Of a stretch of 64,000 nt of DNA, positions 44,425 to 53,129 are shown in pieces; the stretch's first letter is position 1; every line of letters begins with the position of its first letter. Where the stretch lies: positions 496,001 through 560,000 of the forward strand of contig NZ_JAFFID010000003.1 in NCBI RefSeq assembly GCF_017355955.1. Reading direction: 5' to 3'. The translations under genes were made by a program, and so were the position numbers. The notes beneath the pieces are model-generated. The model had not been told where the DNA came from, ran no database searches, and saw only the letters and a list, made by a program, of their open reading frames with translations. This DNA is from Sabulibacter ruber. Lineage in GTDB: Bacteria; Bacteroidota; Bacteroidia; Cytophagales; Hymenobacteraceae.

Positions 44425-45933
44425 CTAGTCTACATTATCGTGCAGGAAACGGTTGTCTCCTAGTAACTCATTGTCATCGTTCAGGTTGAAGCGGGAGATT
44501 TTCTGCTCGGCAGATGGGGATACATTCTCTAACTGAACATTTCTGCGTAAATAAGCAGGTACTTCTAATTTCTCTTTGATGGAAGCGTCTGTGTACGCAT
44601 CAGCGCTCAGTTTGCGGAGGCGCTCTCTGCGCTCGCTCATCTTGTCATGCAGAGAGTATGGTCTTGGGTCCTGAACGGCTGGGGCCTCAACGGTCTCTTC
44701 CTCTACTGACGGAGTGAAAATCTCATTGCTGGAATCCAGATCGAAGATGATCTTGTTGTTCTCTGCTACAGGAGCTGCTGGTGCTGGCTTACGCACTGGG
44801 TCATTGGCAACCAATTGCGTAGCACTGGCTGGAGGAGTCACAGAATAAGTAGCAACTGGAGCGACTGGTTCGGCAACTACTTCAGTTACTGCCTGAGGCG
44901 CAGTTGCTCCAACGGGTCCGGCCTCAATAGACTTTTTTGCAGGGGGCAAGGTTACTATTTCCCGTGCAAAACCAGTAGCGATAACGGTTACTCTAATGCT
45001 GGCACCCAGAGAAGAGTCAATACCGTGACCAAAGATTACTTCGGCTTCGTCACCCGCTTTATCCTGGATGTACTCCGTAATCTCGGTCAGTTCGTCCATC
45101 TCCAACTCAGCCTGATCACCAGACATGATGGAAAGAAGGATTTTCTGCGCTCCGTGAATATCGGTGTTGTTCAGCAATGGAGAAGATAGTGATTCTTCGG
45201 CGGCACGCAAGGCACGGTTCTCGCCTTCTGTGATAGCAGAACCCATCACGGCAACACCAGAATCTTTCATTACCGTTTTCACGTCTTCAAAGTCCACGTT
45301 CACGTCTGAGGTTACCGTGATGATCTCGGCGATACTCTTAGCGGCAGTGGTCAACACGTTATCAGCTTTGGCAAACGCAGCTCTGATTGGCAGGTTCCCG
45401 AACATCTCGCGCAGCCTGTCATTCAAGATAACAAGAACGGTGTCACAGTTCTCGCTGAGTTCCTTGATCCCGTTGTCAGCAGCAACCCGCTTTTTCTTTC
45501 CTTCAAAAGCAAAAGGCGCAGTTACAATTCCTACGGTAAGGATGTCTAGTTCCTTGGCTACTTTGGCAATTACCGGAGCAGCACCAGTACCGGTACCACC
45601 ACCCATCCCCGCGGTGATGAACACCATTTTGGTATGGGCACCAAGTAACTCTCTGATCTCCTCTTTGCTTTCCAAGGCAGCCTGCTTTCCACGCTCGGGG
45701 TTAGCACCGGCTCCCAGACCTTCGGTCAGGTTAGTACCAATCTGGAGCTTGTTAGGAACGCTGCTGCTTTTTAGGGCTTGTTCATCGGTATTGCACACCA
45801 CAAACTCCACGTCCTTAATGCCTTGGTTGAACATGTGGTTCACGGCATTACTTCCTCCTCCGCCAACACCAATCACTTTGATGATGGACTTAGAGTGCGA
45901 TGGCACATCAAACTTGTACGATGAAACACTCAT
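44425..45933 (-). CDS. ftsZ: Cell division protein FtsZ
   Basis: The 502-residue tubulin-like GTPase that forms the division ring. GTPase loops: GVGGGGSNAVNHM (residues 22-34) and the tubulin signature GMGGGTGTGAAPVIA (near 110). The polymer-forming T7 loop with NVDFEDVKTVM is intact (near 210). After the folded core, from about 320, comes a Pro/Ala/Val-rich linker of roughly 170 residues, then the conserved C-terminal tail DNRFLHDNVD, the binding site for FtsA and other partners in Bacteroidota. The protein is longer than the E. coli form (383) because of this linker. Last gene of the dcw operon, 23 bp after ftsA; a strong hairpin follows. Confidence 0.97.
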   Translation of the reverse strand: MSVSSYKFDVPSHSKSIIKVIGVGGGGSNAVNHMFNQGIKDVEFVVCNTDEQALKSSSVPNKLQIGTNLTEGLGAGANPERGKQAALESKEEIRELLGAHTKMVFITAGMGGGTGTGAAPVIAKVAKELDILTVGIVTAPFAFEGKKKRVAADNGIKELSENCDTVLVILNDRLREMFGNLPIRAAFAKADNVLTTAAKSIAEIITVTSDVNVDFEDVKTVMKDSGVAVMGSAITEGENRALRAAEESLSSPLLNNTDIHGAQKILLSIMSGDQAELEMDELTEITEYIQDKAGDEAEVIFGHGIDSSLGASIRVTVIATGFAREIVTLPPAKKSIEAGPVGATAPQAVTEVVAEPVAPVATYSVTPPASATQLVANDPVRKPAPAAPVAENNKIIFDLDSSNEIFTPSVEEETVEAPAVQDPRPYSLHDKMSERRERLRKLSADAYTDASIKEKLEVPAYLRRNVQLENVSPSAEQKISRFNLNDDNELLGDNRFLHDNVD

Positions 45934-45956
45934 GTTATCTCTCCTGAAATTACGCG

Positions 45957-47294
45957 TTAATAGTTTTGTTGCTTGTCGTCAAAATCATCGATCAGCATAC
46001 CTTTGGTGCGTTCAAAGATCCTCTTGAAGAAGTCGCTGCCGCCGCTAGATTTCTGTACTGGTTTGACTTCATTTATCACCCTGTTTTCTACAGTAGTATT
46101 GTTAGCCGCCATCTGGGTGTAACGGTTGATCCGCTCATCCAGCGCCTGGTAACCTGCCAAAACTAAACCAACGGTAGTTGCATACATCGGGCTTTTCACA
46201 GAGTCTATCTTGCTCTTACCCAAATGCTCGTTCGGGTATCCGATACGGGCATCAAGGCCTGTCAAGTACTCTACTAATTGCACCAGATTCTGCAGTTGCG
46301 CACCGCCTCCGGTGATCACAACGCCTGCCGCCAATTGGTTGGCATACCCGCTTCTAACAATTTCTGAGTAAACGAGTTCAACAATTTCCTCCATTCTTGC
46401 TTCAATAATGAAAGCAAGGTTCTTCAAGGAAATCTCTTTAGGGGTCCGGTCACGCAATCCCGGGATAGAAACGATCTCATTTTCAGAGGCTTCGTCCGCA
46501 ATTGCTTTCCCAAACCGCACCTTCAGCTGTTCTGCCTGGTTTTGCATTACCATGCAGCCCTGCTTGATGTCTGAGGTGATAATGTTCCCCCCGAATGGAA
46601 GAACTGCCGTATGGCGGATAATATTGTCTTTGAAGATAGCCAGGTCTGTGGTTCCGCCTCCAATGTCAATCAGGGCTACTCCGGCTTCGCGCTCTTCTTC
46701 GCTCAGCACAGACATGCAGGAAGCCAACGGCTCCAGAATGAGTTGGTCAATTTCAAGACCGGCGCGGGAGATACATTTGGTGATGTTGTTCACCGCATTA
46801 GATTGGGCCGTGATGATGTGGAAGTTTCCTTCCAGCCGCACGCCAGACATACCCACAGGGTCCATGATGCCATCTTCGTAGTCCACTTTGTAGTCTTGTG
46901 GCATTACGTGGATGATCTCGCTGCCCGGAGGGGTCACCAGACGGTACATGTCATTGGTGAGCCGGTTTACGTCCTCTACCGTGATCTCGCTGTCCAGGGA
47001 AGTGCGGGTGATGCTGCCATTGTGCTGCAAGCTTTTGATATGCTGCCCGGCAATACCCACGTTCACAACCTTGATGTCAATACCAGACTGCTCTTCTGCT
47101 TGTCTTATTGCTTTGCGAATGGCTTCAACAGTTTTGTCAATGTTGCTGACCATGCCTCTCACTACCCCCTCAGAAACAGCTTTGCCTAAGCCAAGGATCT
47201 CTAGCTTGCCGTACTCATTCTTTCTACCTACCAGCGCGCAAATTTTGGTTGTCCCAATGTCTAAGCCTACAACAATTTTGTCGTTCTGCGTCAT
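45957..47294 (-). CDS. ftsA: Cell division protein FtsA
   Basis: A 445-residue actin-like ATPase that ties FtsZ filaments to the membrane. ATP-site motifs: VVGLDIGTTKICALVG (phosphate 1, near residue 8-22), ALIDIGGGTTDLAIF (phosphate 2, near 205) and VITGGGAQLQNL (adenosine, near 330). The 1C domain with VVNVGIAGQHIKS is present. The C-terminal tail (DFFKRIFERTKGMLID) is an amphipathic helix fit for membrane binding. It overlaps no neighbour: 8 bp after ftsQ, 23 bp before ftsZ, in the same operon. Confidence 0.97.
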   Translation of the reverse strand: MTQNDKIVVGLDIGTTKICALVGRKNEYGKLEILGLGKAVSEGVVRGMVSNIDKTVEAIRKAIRQAEEQSGIDIKVVNVGIAGQHIKSLQHNGSITRTSLDSEITVEDVNRLTNDMYRLVTPPGSEIIHVMPQDYKVDYEDGIMDPVGMSGVRLEGNFHIITAQSNAVNNITKCISRAGLEIDQLILEPLASCMSVLSEEEREAGVALIDIGGGTTDLAIFKDNIIRHTAVLPFGGNIITSDIKQGCMVMQNQAEQLKVRFGKAIADEASENEIVSIPGLRDRTPKEISLKNLAFIIEARMEEIVELVYSEIVRSGYANQLAAGVVITGGGAQLQNLVQLVEYLTGLDARIGYPNEHLGKSKIDSVKSPMYATTVGLVLAGYQALDERINRYTQMAANNTTVENRVINEVKPVQKSSGGSDFFKRIFERTKGMLIDDFDDKQQNY

Positions 47295-47302
47295 ATCAAT
47301 AA

Positions 47303-48064
47303 CTATTCACAAATAATCTGATCCTTGTACTCTACGTTCACTCTACTGTACTTATCCCAGCCTACCACTGGCATTACTTCTTTGTAGAAAATGAAAAGCT
47401 TCCTGAATTTCTCCTCCACGTAAACCGGCTTCCCAAATTCTATCTGTTGGTCTCCCACCTGTGTCAGAAAGCTTACTTTGCCTTTCTGGTCAATGTCCAT
47501 GTGGGCAAGCTGGGCGTTCCAAAAGGGATCTTTCTCTATGTACCGCAGCAAAGACAGATACGCTGTGCCTACTGAGTCCTGGAAAAAGGAGTTTGCTCTG
47601 GAGGGGGCCACCAATGAGTTTGTCACAGGAATGACATGGGCCGTATAAAGGGAAGACAAGGGAAGTTGATTGCCTTCCTCGTCTAAATACACGTCCTTCT
47701 CAGTACTAAGCAGCCGGGCAATTGGCCTGTTCTGCTTTATGGTGACATTTATATTTCCTTCCAGATCACGAGAGACCTCCGCTTCGCGCACAAATTTATG
47801 CGATTTAATCCGCATTTCCAGTCGCTTGAGATCAATCTCTTCCGTTTTCGTACCTGCGAGCGGCCGACTTCCATTACGGGTCAGCAATGCCATCACTTCC
47901 GATTCACTAAGAAAGTAATTGTTATACTCATTATCAATTTTAATATTGACTTTTTTGCATATTTTTTCCTCCTGTCTAGCTTTAGAAAATCCTGCCAAAA
48001 AAACAAATCCTCCAATACAAAAAGCCGCAAAAAGAAGCGCTTTTACCTTTCTATTCCAATACAT
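47303..48064 (-). CDS. ftsQ: Cell division protein FtsQ/DivIB
   Basis: A 253-residue bitopic membrane protein. A short N-terminal cytoplasmic tail (MYWNRKVK) precedes one transmembrane segment (ALLFAAFCIGGFVFLAGF, residues 9-26). The rest is outside the membrane, with a POTRA-like part (about 35-115, ending in NVTIKQNRPIARL) and the FtsQ beta domain with WNAQLAHMDIDQKGKVSFLTQVG. FtsQ links early and late division proteins and binds FtsL-FtsB. The start overlaps the end of murC by 14 bp, which couples their translation. Identification rests on position in the dcw cluster as well as on this layout, since the sequence is not highly conserved. Confidence 0.93.
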   Translation of the reverse strand: MYWNRKVKALLFAAFCIGGFVFLAGFSKARQEEKICKKVNIKIDNEYNNYFLSESEVMALLTRNGSRPLAGTKTEEIDLKRLEMRIKSHKFVREAEVSRDLEGNINVTIKQNRPIARLLSTEKDVYLDEEGNQLPLSSLYTAHVIPVTNSLVAPSRANSFFQDSVGTAYLSLLRYIEKDPFWNAQLAHMDIDQKGKVSFLTQVGDQQIEFGKPVYVEEKFRKLFIFYKEVMPVVGWDKYSRVNVEYKDQIICE

Positions 48065-49460
48065 GGCTCTTTTTATCCAATATTCTTTTTATCTCCGGAA
48101 CCAACGTATCAATGTCTCCAGCCCCTACCGTGGCTAACACATTAAAATCCAAATCTTTACTTAAAGCTTCCAGTACCTCTTCCTTGGCCATCAGGCGCTT
48201 TCTCTGACCCGGCAACAGGTCATATAGCAGTGCCGAAGTAACTCCGGGAAGGGGTAACTCACGGGCGGGGTAGATATCTAAAAGCCAGACGTCATCTGCG
48301 ATGCTCAGGCTTTGGGAAAATCCATCTAAAAAGTCGCGGGTGCGGGTGAATAAATGGGGTTGGAAAATTACGCGTAACGTTTTCCCCGGGTACAATGCCC
48401 TAACCGAACGAAGGAAAGCTTCAATCTCACGGGGGTGATGCGCATAATCATCTAAATATACTTTATTTTCTGAAATAAATACCTTCTCAAACCGTCTTTT
48501 TACCCCGGTATATTTTTCAATTCCGGACCTGATGGTCTCCCCCGGAACGTCTACCAAGGATACAGCTTGGGCCGCCGCCAACGCATTCTCTACGTTGTGG
48601 AAGCCAGGCACCTGCAAAGCAGTCTCGGGGAGAAGTAAGTTCCGGCCCTTGGCTGAAAATTTCATGGCCCCCTCTGCAATCCTCACTTCAGAAGCAATCA
48701 GCTCCTCTTCTTCCAGCCCGTACCTGATTACTTGCACGGTTTCATGCACCGCCTCTGCAATACTCTGGTCAGCGGTATGATTCAAAATCAAGTATCCATT
48801 GGGTTTGATCTGACTCACAAACTGCCGGAACGACTCTACCAAGGCTTCTTTCTGACCATAAATATCCAGATGGTCGGGATCTGTAGAAGTGACAATGGCA
48901 ATGTCTGGGTGCAGGGTCAGAAAAGAGCGGTCATATTCATCGGCCTCTACTACGCACAAAGCCCGGTCTTCTTCCTGGTGCGGCAACAGCAGGTTAGAGC
49001 CCAAATCAGTAGAGATGCCTCCCAGGAAAGCGGAAGTGGATACGCCGGCATGATGCAACAAGTGCGCTACCATGCTGGAAGTGGTGGTTTTACCGTGGGT
49101 GCCCGCCACCGCAATGAGGTACTGGTCCTGGGTTAACAGGCCCAGCACCTGAGACCTTTTCATGATGGTAAACCCTTCCCGCTCCAGGTACTGCCGCTCA
49201 GCATGGGTAGCCGGAACGGCCGGAGTCAACACCACCAGCGTTTCTGCCTTGTTTTCCCGAAAAGAAGCCGGAATTAGCTGCACGTCATCCTCAAAATGGA
49301 TGCTGGCTCCCTCCTCTCCTAACCGTTGGGTGAGCGGGGTGGGTGTACGGTCATACCCGGCCACGGCAAAGCCTTTGGCCAAAAACCAACGGGCCAAGGC
49401 ACTCATTCCAATGCCTCCAATGCCTAGAAAGTAGATATGACGGTACTGACTCAGGTTCAT
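48051..49460 (-). CDS. murC: UDP-N-acetylmuramate--L-alanine ligase
   Basis: A 469-residue Mur ligase that adds the first amino acid, L-Ala, to UDP-MurNAc with ATP. The N-terminal domain starts with the Rossmann-like IYFLGIGGIGMSALARWFL; the ATP loop is VAGTHGKTTTSSMVAHLL (near residue 117); the central EADEYDRSFL and DHLDIYG segments and the C-terminal YDDYAHHPREIEAFL with its His are family signatures. Length is normal. Start overlaps murG's end by 4 bp (ATGA type), and its end overlaps ftsQ by 14 bp. Confidence 0.97.
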   Translation of the reverse strand: MNLSQYRHIYFLGIGGIGMSALARWFLAKGFAVAGYDRTPTPLTQRLGEEGASIHFEDDVQLIPASFRENKAETLVVLTPAVPATHAERQYLEREGFTIMKRSQVLGLLTQDQYLIAVAGTHGKTTTSSMVAHLLHHAGVSTSAFLGGISTDLGSNLLLPHQEEDRALCVVEADEYDRSFLTLHPDIAIVTSTDPDHLDIYGQKEALVESFRQFVSQIKPNGYLILNHTADQSIAEAVHETVQVIRYGLEEEELIASEVRIAEGAMKFSAKGRNLLLPETALQVPGFHNVENALAAAQAVSLVDVPGETIRSGIEKYTGVKRRFEKVFISENKVYLDDYAHHPREIEAFLRSVRALYPGKTLRVIFQPHLFTRTRDFLDGFSQSLSIADDVWLLDIYPARELPLPGVTSALLYDLLPGQRKRLMAKEEVLEALSKDLDFNVLATVGAGDIDTLVPEIKRILDKKSHVLE

Positions 49461-50563
49461 TTGATCAACTTCAATAGTTCTTGTACAATTGCTTCGGCGG
49501 CCTGCGGTTTCCCCAACTGCCCAATATTTACACTCAGTGTTTTTTGCTTAGCCGGGTCATTAGCCAACTCAAACGCAGCATCCCACAATTTCTGGGAGGC
49601 TTCAATGTCTTTCACCAGAACGGCGGCCTCTTTCTGCACCAGCGCCATCGCGTTTTTGGTCTGGTGGTCCTCAGCCACATTGGGCGAAGGCACCAGAATA
49701 GACGGCTTTTTAGCCAGACACAGCTCCGAGATAGACAGCGCCCCGGCGCGGGAAATCACCACATCGGCGGCGGCGTAGGCCAGGTCCATGCGTTTTATAA
49801 AATCAGAGGCTTTGATCTGATCGATGGGAAACCCTTTCACTGCCGCTTCAGCAGTAGGGAAATAGGCCTTCCCGGTTTGCCAGATGAGGTTATAGCCTGC
49901 CTGCTGAATCTTCTGCAAGGCCAGTTCAGTGCTCTGGTTCAAGGTACGGGCGCCTAAACTTCCGCCAATCACCAGGAAAGTCAACCGATTAGGGTTCAAC
50001 CCGAAGTGCGTCATGGCCTCCTCGCGTTTTCCGTCCAGTTCGGTGATATCGCGCCGCACGGGGTTACCGGTGAGCACAATTTTGGAACTGGGAAAATACT
50101 TGTACATGCTGTCATAGGCCACGCAGACTTTGTCCACTTTGTCGGCCAGCAGCTTATTGGTAATACCTGCGTGCGAGTTCTGCTCCTGAATGAGAGATGG
50201 AATCTCCAGCTTGGTAGCGGCGTAGAGCAAAGGCCCGCTGGCATAACCGCCCACACCCACCACGGCATCGGGCTTAAAGTCTTTGATGATTTTATAAGAT
50301 TTCCGGATGCTGGAAATCACCTTCAGCGGGAAAGACAGGTTGTCCATGGTGAGCCGGCGCTGCAAACCACTGATCCAGAGACCAATGATTTTGTAACCAG
50401 CCTCAGGAACGCGCGTCATCTCCATGCGGCCCTGCGCCCCCACAAACAGGATCTCTGCCTTGGGGTGCAAGCGCTTAATCTCGTTTGCAATGGCAATAGC
50501 CGGATAAATGTGTCCGCCGGTGCCACCTCCGCTGATGATGAATCTATACTCCTTGTTAGGCAT
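49457..50563 (-). CDS. murG: UDP-GlcNAc:lipid I N-acetylglucosaminyltransferase
   Basis: A 368-residue GT-B glycosyltransferase on the inner face of the membrane that turns lipid I into lipid II. The N-terminal loop ISGGGTGGHIYPAIAIANE (residues 9-27) and VVGVGGYASGPLLYAA (near 100) are diagnostic glycine-rich loops; the donor-site segment ISRAGALSISELCLAKKPSILVPSP (near 270) has the conserved Glu. Overlaps ftsW upstream by 8 bp and murC downstream by 4 bp. Confidence 0.97.
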   Translation of the reverse strand: MPNKEYRFIISGGGTGGHIYPAIAIANEIKRLHPKAEILFVGAQGRMEMTRVPEAGYKIIGLWISGLQRRLTMDNLSFPLKVISSIRKSYKIIKDFKPDAVVGVGGYASGPLLYAATKLEIPSLIQEQNSHAGITNKLLADKVDKVCVAYDSMYKYFPSSKIVLTGNPVRRDITELDGKREEAMTHFGLNPNRLTFLVIGGSLGARTLNQSTELALQKIQQAGYNLIWQTGKAYFPTAEAAVKGFPIDQIKASDFIKRMDLAYAAADVVISRAGALSISELCLAKKPSILVPSPNVAEDHQTKNAMALVQKEAAVLVKDIEASQKLWDAAFELANDPAKQKTLSVNIGQLGKPQAAEAIVQELLKLIK

Positions 50564-51722
50564 GCGCAGCTACATTTACGGGTTTGTTCACCGCCGGCGC
50601 CGAGGCTTGCTTGGCCTCATGCTCACTGCGGCTCACACTCAAAATAATTCCAATGGAAATACCGGTAAAAATCAAAGAGGTACCTCCCATACTCAGCAGG
50701 GGCAACGGCAAACCGGTGATAGGCCCCAGCCCAACAGCCACCCCCATGTTCACCATGGCCTGAATGACCAGACTGAAACTCAGCCCCGCGGAGAGCAAGC
50801 CCCCGAAGGCCCCTAAACTGTTGGTCACCGCCATCATGCCCCGGTACAGGAAGGCCAAGTACAGGAACAGAATCACGGCTCCGCCCACCATGCCGTATTC
50901 TTCAATGATGATGGCGTAGATAAAGTCTGAGTACGGGTGCGGCAGCACATTCCGCTGGTCTGAGTTACCCGGACCTTTGCCCAGCACCCCACCCGTAGCA
51001 ATGGCGATGTACGACTGCTCCAACTGGAAAACCGTCTGTTCTTCATCCATAAAGTTCCTGATCCGGCTCATTGCGGTCTCTGCCCTTTGCCCAAACGTAA
51101 TCCCGATGCCCCCGAAAAGAACACCGATCGCAATCATAGTTACGATGGACTTCATAGGAATACGGCCGATGAACATCAGCAACAGACACGTCAGAAACAG
51201 GAGCAACCCAGTGGAAATATTACTCATGGCAATGAGTCCGCAGATCAAACCACTCCACAGGAACAGCGGAATCAGCGTCTGCTTGGAATCAATTTCCATC
51301 TGGCGCTTACTCAGAATGCTGGCCAGATACGAGATCAAAGCCAGTTTAGCCAAATCCGAAGGCTGGAATGTCTGGTTGATAATGGGAATGGTCAGCCAAC
51401 GGGAAGCCTCGTTGATGTTAGACCCTTTGAGGTAGGTATAGATCAACAGCGGCACCGAGAAAATCAAAGCCACCAGGCTTAACTTAGCGTAATAGCGGTA
51501 ATTGATTTTGTGCGCCAGCCACACAAAGGCCAGACCAATAAAGATGAGGCTGGAGTGCTTGAACAGGTAGTACTCTGTGTTACCGCCCATTTTTTTGTAC
51601 GCCAGCGTACCCGTGGCCGAATACACCACGGCAATACTAATGAGCCCGAAAGACAAGACAATCCCCCACAAGATCGGGTCGCCTTTCAGATTGTCGCGAA
51701 GCCAGTTCTTGATAGGTGTCAT
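50556..51722 (-). CDS. ftsW: SEDS-family peptidoglycan glycosyltransferase FtsW
   Basis: A 388-residue polytopic membrane enzyme that polymerises lipid II at the septum with its partner FtsI. About ten membrane segments are visible. SEDS hallmarks: SRWLTIPIINQTFQPSDLAKLALI (near 107-130), the GKGPGNSDQRNVLPHPYSDFIYAIIIEEYG loop (near 250-280) with its catalytic-loop residues, and GLPLPLLSMGGTSLI (near 340). I call it FtsW and not RodA because it lies between murD and murG in the dcw operon. Overlaps murD by 4 bp and murG by 8 bp. Confidence 0.96.
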   Translation of the reverse strand: MTPIKNWLRDNLKGDPILWGIVLSFGLISIAVVYSATGTLAYKKMGGNTEYYLFKHSSLIFIGLAFVWLAHKINYRYYAKLSLVALIFSVPLLIYTYLKGSNINEASRWLTIPIINQTFQPSDLAKLALISYLASILSKRQMEIDSKQTLIPLFLWSGLICGLIAMSNISTGLLLFLTCLLLMFIGRIPMKSIVTMIAIGVLFGGIGITFGQRAETAMSRIRNFMDEEQTVFQLEQSYIAIATGGVLGKGPGNSDQRNVLPHPYSDFIYAIIIEEYGMVGGAVILFLYLAFLYRGMMAVTNSLGAFGGLLSAGLSFSLVIQAMVNMGVAVGLGPITGLPLPLLSMGGTSLIFTGISIGIILSVSRSEHEAKQASAPAVNKPVNVAAHA

Positions 51723-53068
51723 GCTACGATACTTTTAAGGGCGGCGACTGCCTGGGCAAATGCCCTACCCCGGTGTTCATAATTGTTGAATAAGTCAAAG
51801 CTGGCACAGGCCGGGGAAAGCAACACCACATCTCCCGCCTCCGCGAAATCTTTGGCCAGTTGCACCGCCTCGTTCACATCCTGCGTCTCCACCATTTTTG
51901 GGCCGAAATCTGGAAAAGCGGCCAAAATCTTGCTGTTGTCCACGCCCAGGCACACAATGGCTTTCACCTTCTGGCGCACCAAGGGGAGCAATGGGGTATA
52001 GTCATTGCCTTTGTCGGTGCCGCCTACTACCCACACAATGGGTTCGTTGATTCCGTCCAGCGCGTACCACACCGCTTCCACGTTAGTCGCCTTGGAGTCA
52101 TTGATGAACCGAACGCCATCAATTTCCCCTACTGGTTGCAGGCGATGATCGGCGTTCCGGAACGTGCCCAGAGCTTCTTCTATCTGGCTCGGCGCAATGC
52201 CTGCCAGCAACGCAGCTCCCACCGCGGCCATGGTGTTGTACTGGTTGTGCTGCCCGATGAGCGGCGAAGCCGAGGTATCTATTTTAGTGGTGTTTCCTGA
52301 GAAAGAAGCCAGAATCGCTTGTCCTTCAAATTTCAGAGCCAAGCCTTCTGCCTCTCTCAACCCGAATGCCAGTTGCATCCCAGGCACTTCGTGCGAAGCC
52401 CGGTATTTCTGGATCTCGGCATCATCCTGGTTGAACAGGAAGAAATCGCCAGCCGTCATGTTCTGGGCAATCCGGAACTTAGAGGCGGCATACTTTTCCA
52501 TCTGGTACTCGTAGCGGTCCAGGTGGTCGGGGGTGATGTTCAGCAGAATGCCCACGTGCGCCTTGAACTGGTACATGTTGTCCAGCTGAAAGCTGCTCAG
52601 CTCCACCACGTAGTAGTCATAGGCATCTTCCATGACTTTTCCGGCCAGGCTTTCGCCCACGTTTCCGGCCAGCGCCACGTTCAAGCCTGCGCTTTTCAAC
52701 AGGTGGTAAGTCAGCAGAGTAGTGGTGGTTTTGCCGTTGGTGCCTGTGATGCAGATGAACTTGCCCGAGGCGTACCGCCCCGCAAACTCAATCTCCGAGA
52801 TCACGGGGATGTTTCTTTCCACCGCACCTTGGATCACCGGCGCCTTGTCCGGGATACCCGGACTCTTGATAATTTCCTGGGCGGCATAGATCTGCTCCAG
52901 CGTGTGCGTGCCTTCCTCAAAAGGAATCTGCGCCTGGGTCAGTTGCTGCCGGTACTTCTCGGCAATGGAACCGCGGTCTGAGACGAACACGTCATAGCCC
53001 TTGGCCTGCGCCAACAAGGCTGCTCCCACGCCGCTCTCCCCTGCTCCTAGTATGGCTATTTTCTGCAT
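51719..53068 (-). CDS. murD: UDP-N-acetylmuramoyl-L-alanine--D-glutamate ligase
   Basis: A 449-residue Mur ligase that adds D-Glu to UDP-MurNAc-L-Ala. The N-terminal domain starts IAILGAGESGVGAALLA; the ATP loop is ITGTNGKTTTTLLTYHLL (near residue 112); NITPDHLDRYEYQMEKYAASKFRI and FINDSKATNVEAVWYAL are typical family stretches, and LLSPACASFDLFNNYEHRG near the C terminus is the MurD signature. It follows mraY after a 61-bp gap that contains a 36-nt element copy, and overlaps ftsW by 4 bp. Confidence 0.97.
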   Translation of the reverse strand: MQKIAILGAGESGVGAALLAQAKGYDVFVSDRGSIAEKYRQQLTQAQIPFEEGTHTLEQIYAAQEIIKSPGIPDKAPVIQGAVERNIPVISEIEFAGRYASGKFICITGTNGKTTTTLLTYHLLKSAGLNVALAGNVGESLAGKVMEDAYDYYVVELSSFQLDNMYQFKAHVGILLNITPDHLDRYEYQMEKYAASKFRIAQNMTAGDFFLFNQDDAEIQKYRASHEVPGMQLAFGLREAEGLALKFEGQAILASFSGNTTKIDTSASPLIGQHNQYNTMAAVGAALLAGIAPSQIEEALGTFRNADHRLQPVGEIDGVRFINDSKATNVEAVWYALDGINEPIVWVVGGTDKGNDYTPLLPLVRQKVKAIVCLGVDNSKILAAFPDFGPKMVETQDVNEAVQLAKDFAEAGDVVLLSPACASFDLFNNYEHRGRAFAQAVAALKSIVA

Positions 53069-53090
53069 TGCTTTGGTTTTTATGTGCTTC

Positions 53091-53126
53091 GTTTCAAGTC
53101 AGTTTTTTAAAAAAGAGACCCGAAAC
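53091..53126. repeat. 36-nt dispersed palindromic element, copy 15, inside the dcw operon
   Basis: Begins GTTTCAAGTCAGTTTT and ends GAGACCCGAAAC. It fills more than half of the 61-bp gap between mraY and murD, the only copy seen inside an operon. Confidence 0.6.
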
Positions 53127-53129
53127 ATA

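Noticed and set aside
48051..48064. Possible frameshift between murC and ftsQ
   Set aside because: Both genes have complete termini; the 14-bp overlap is ordinary translational coupling.
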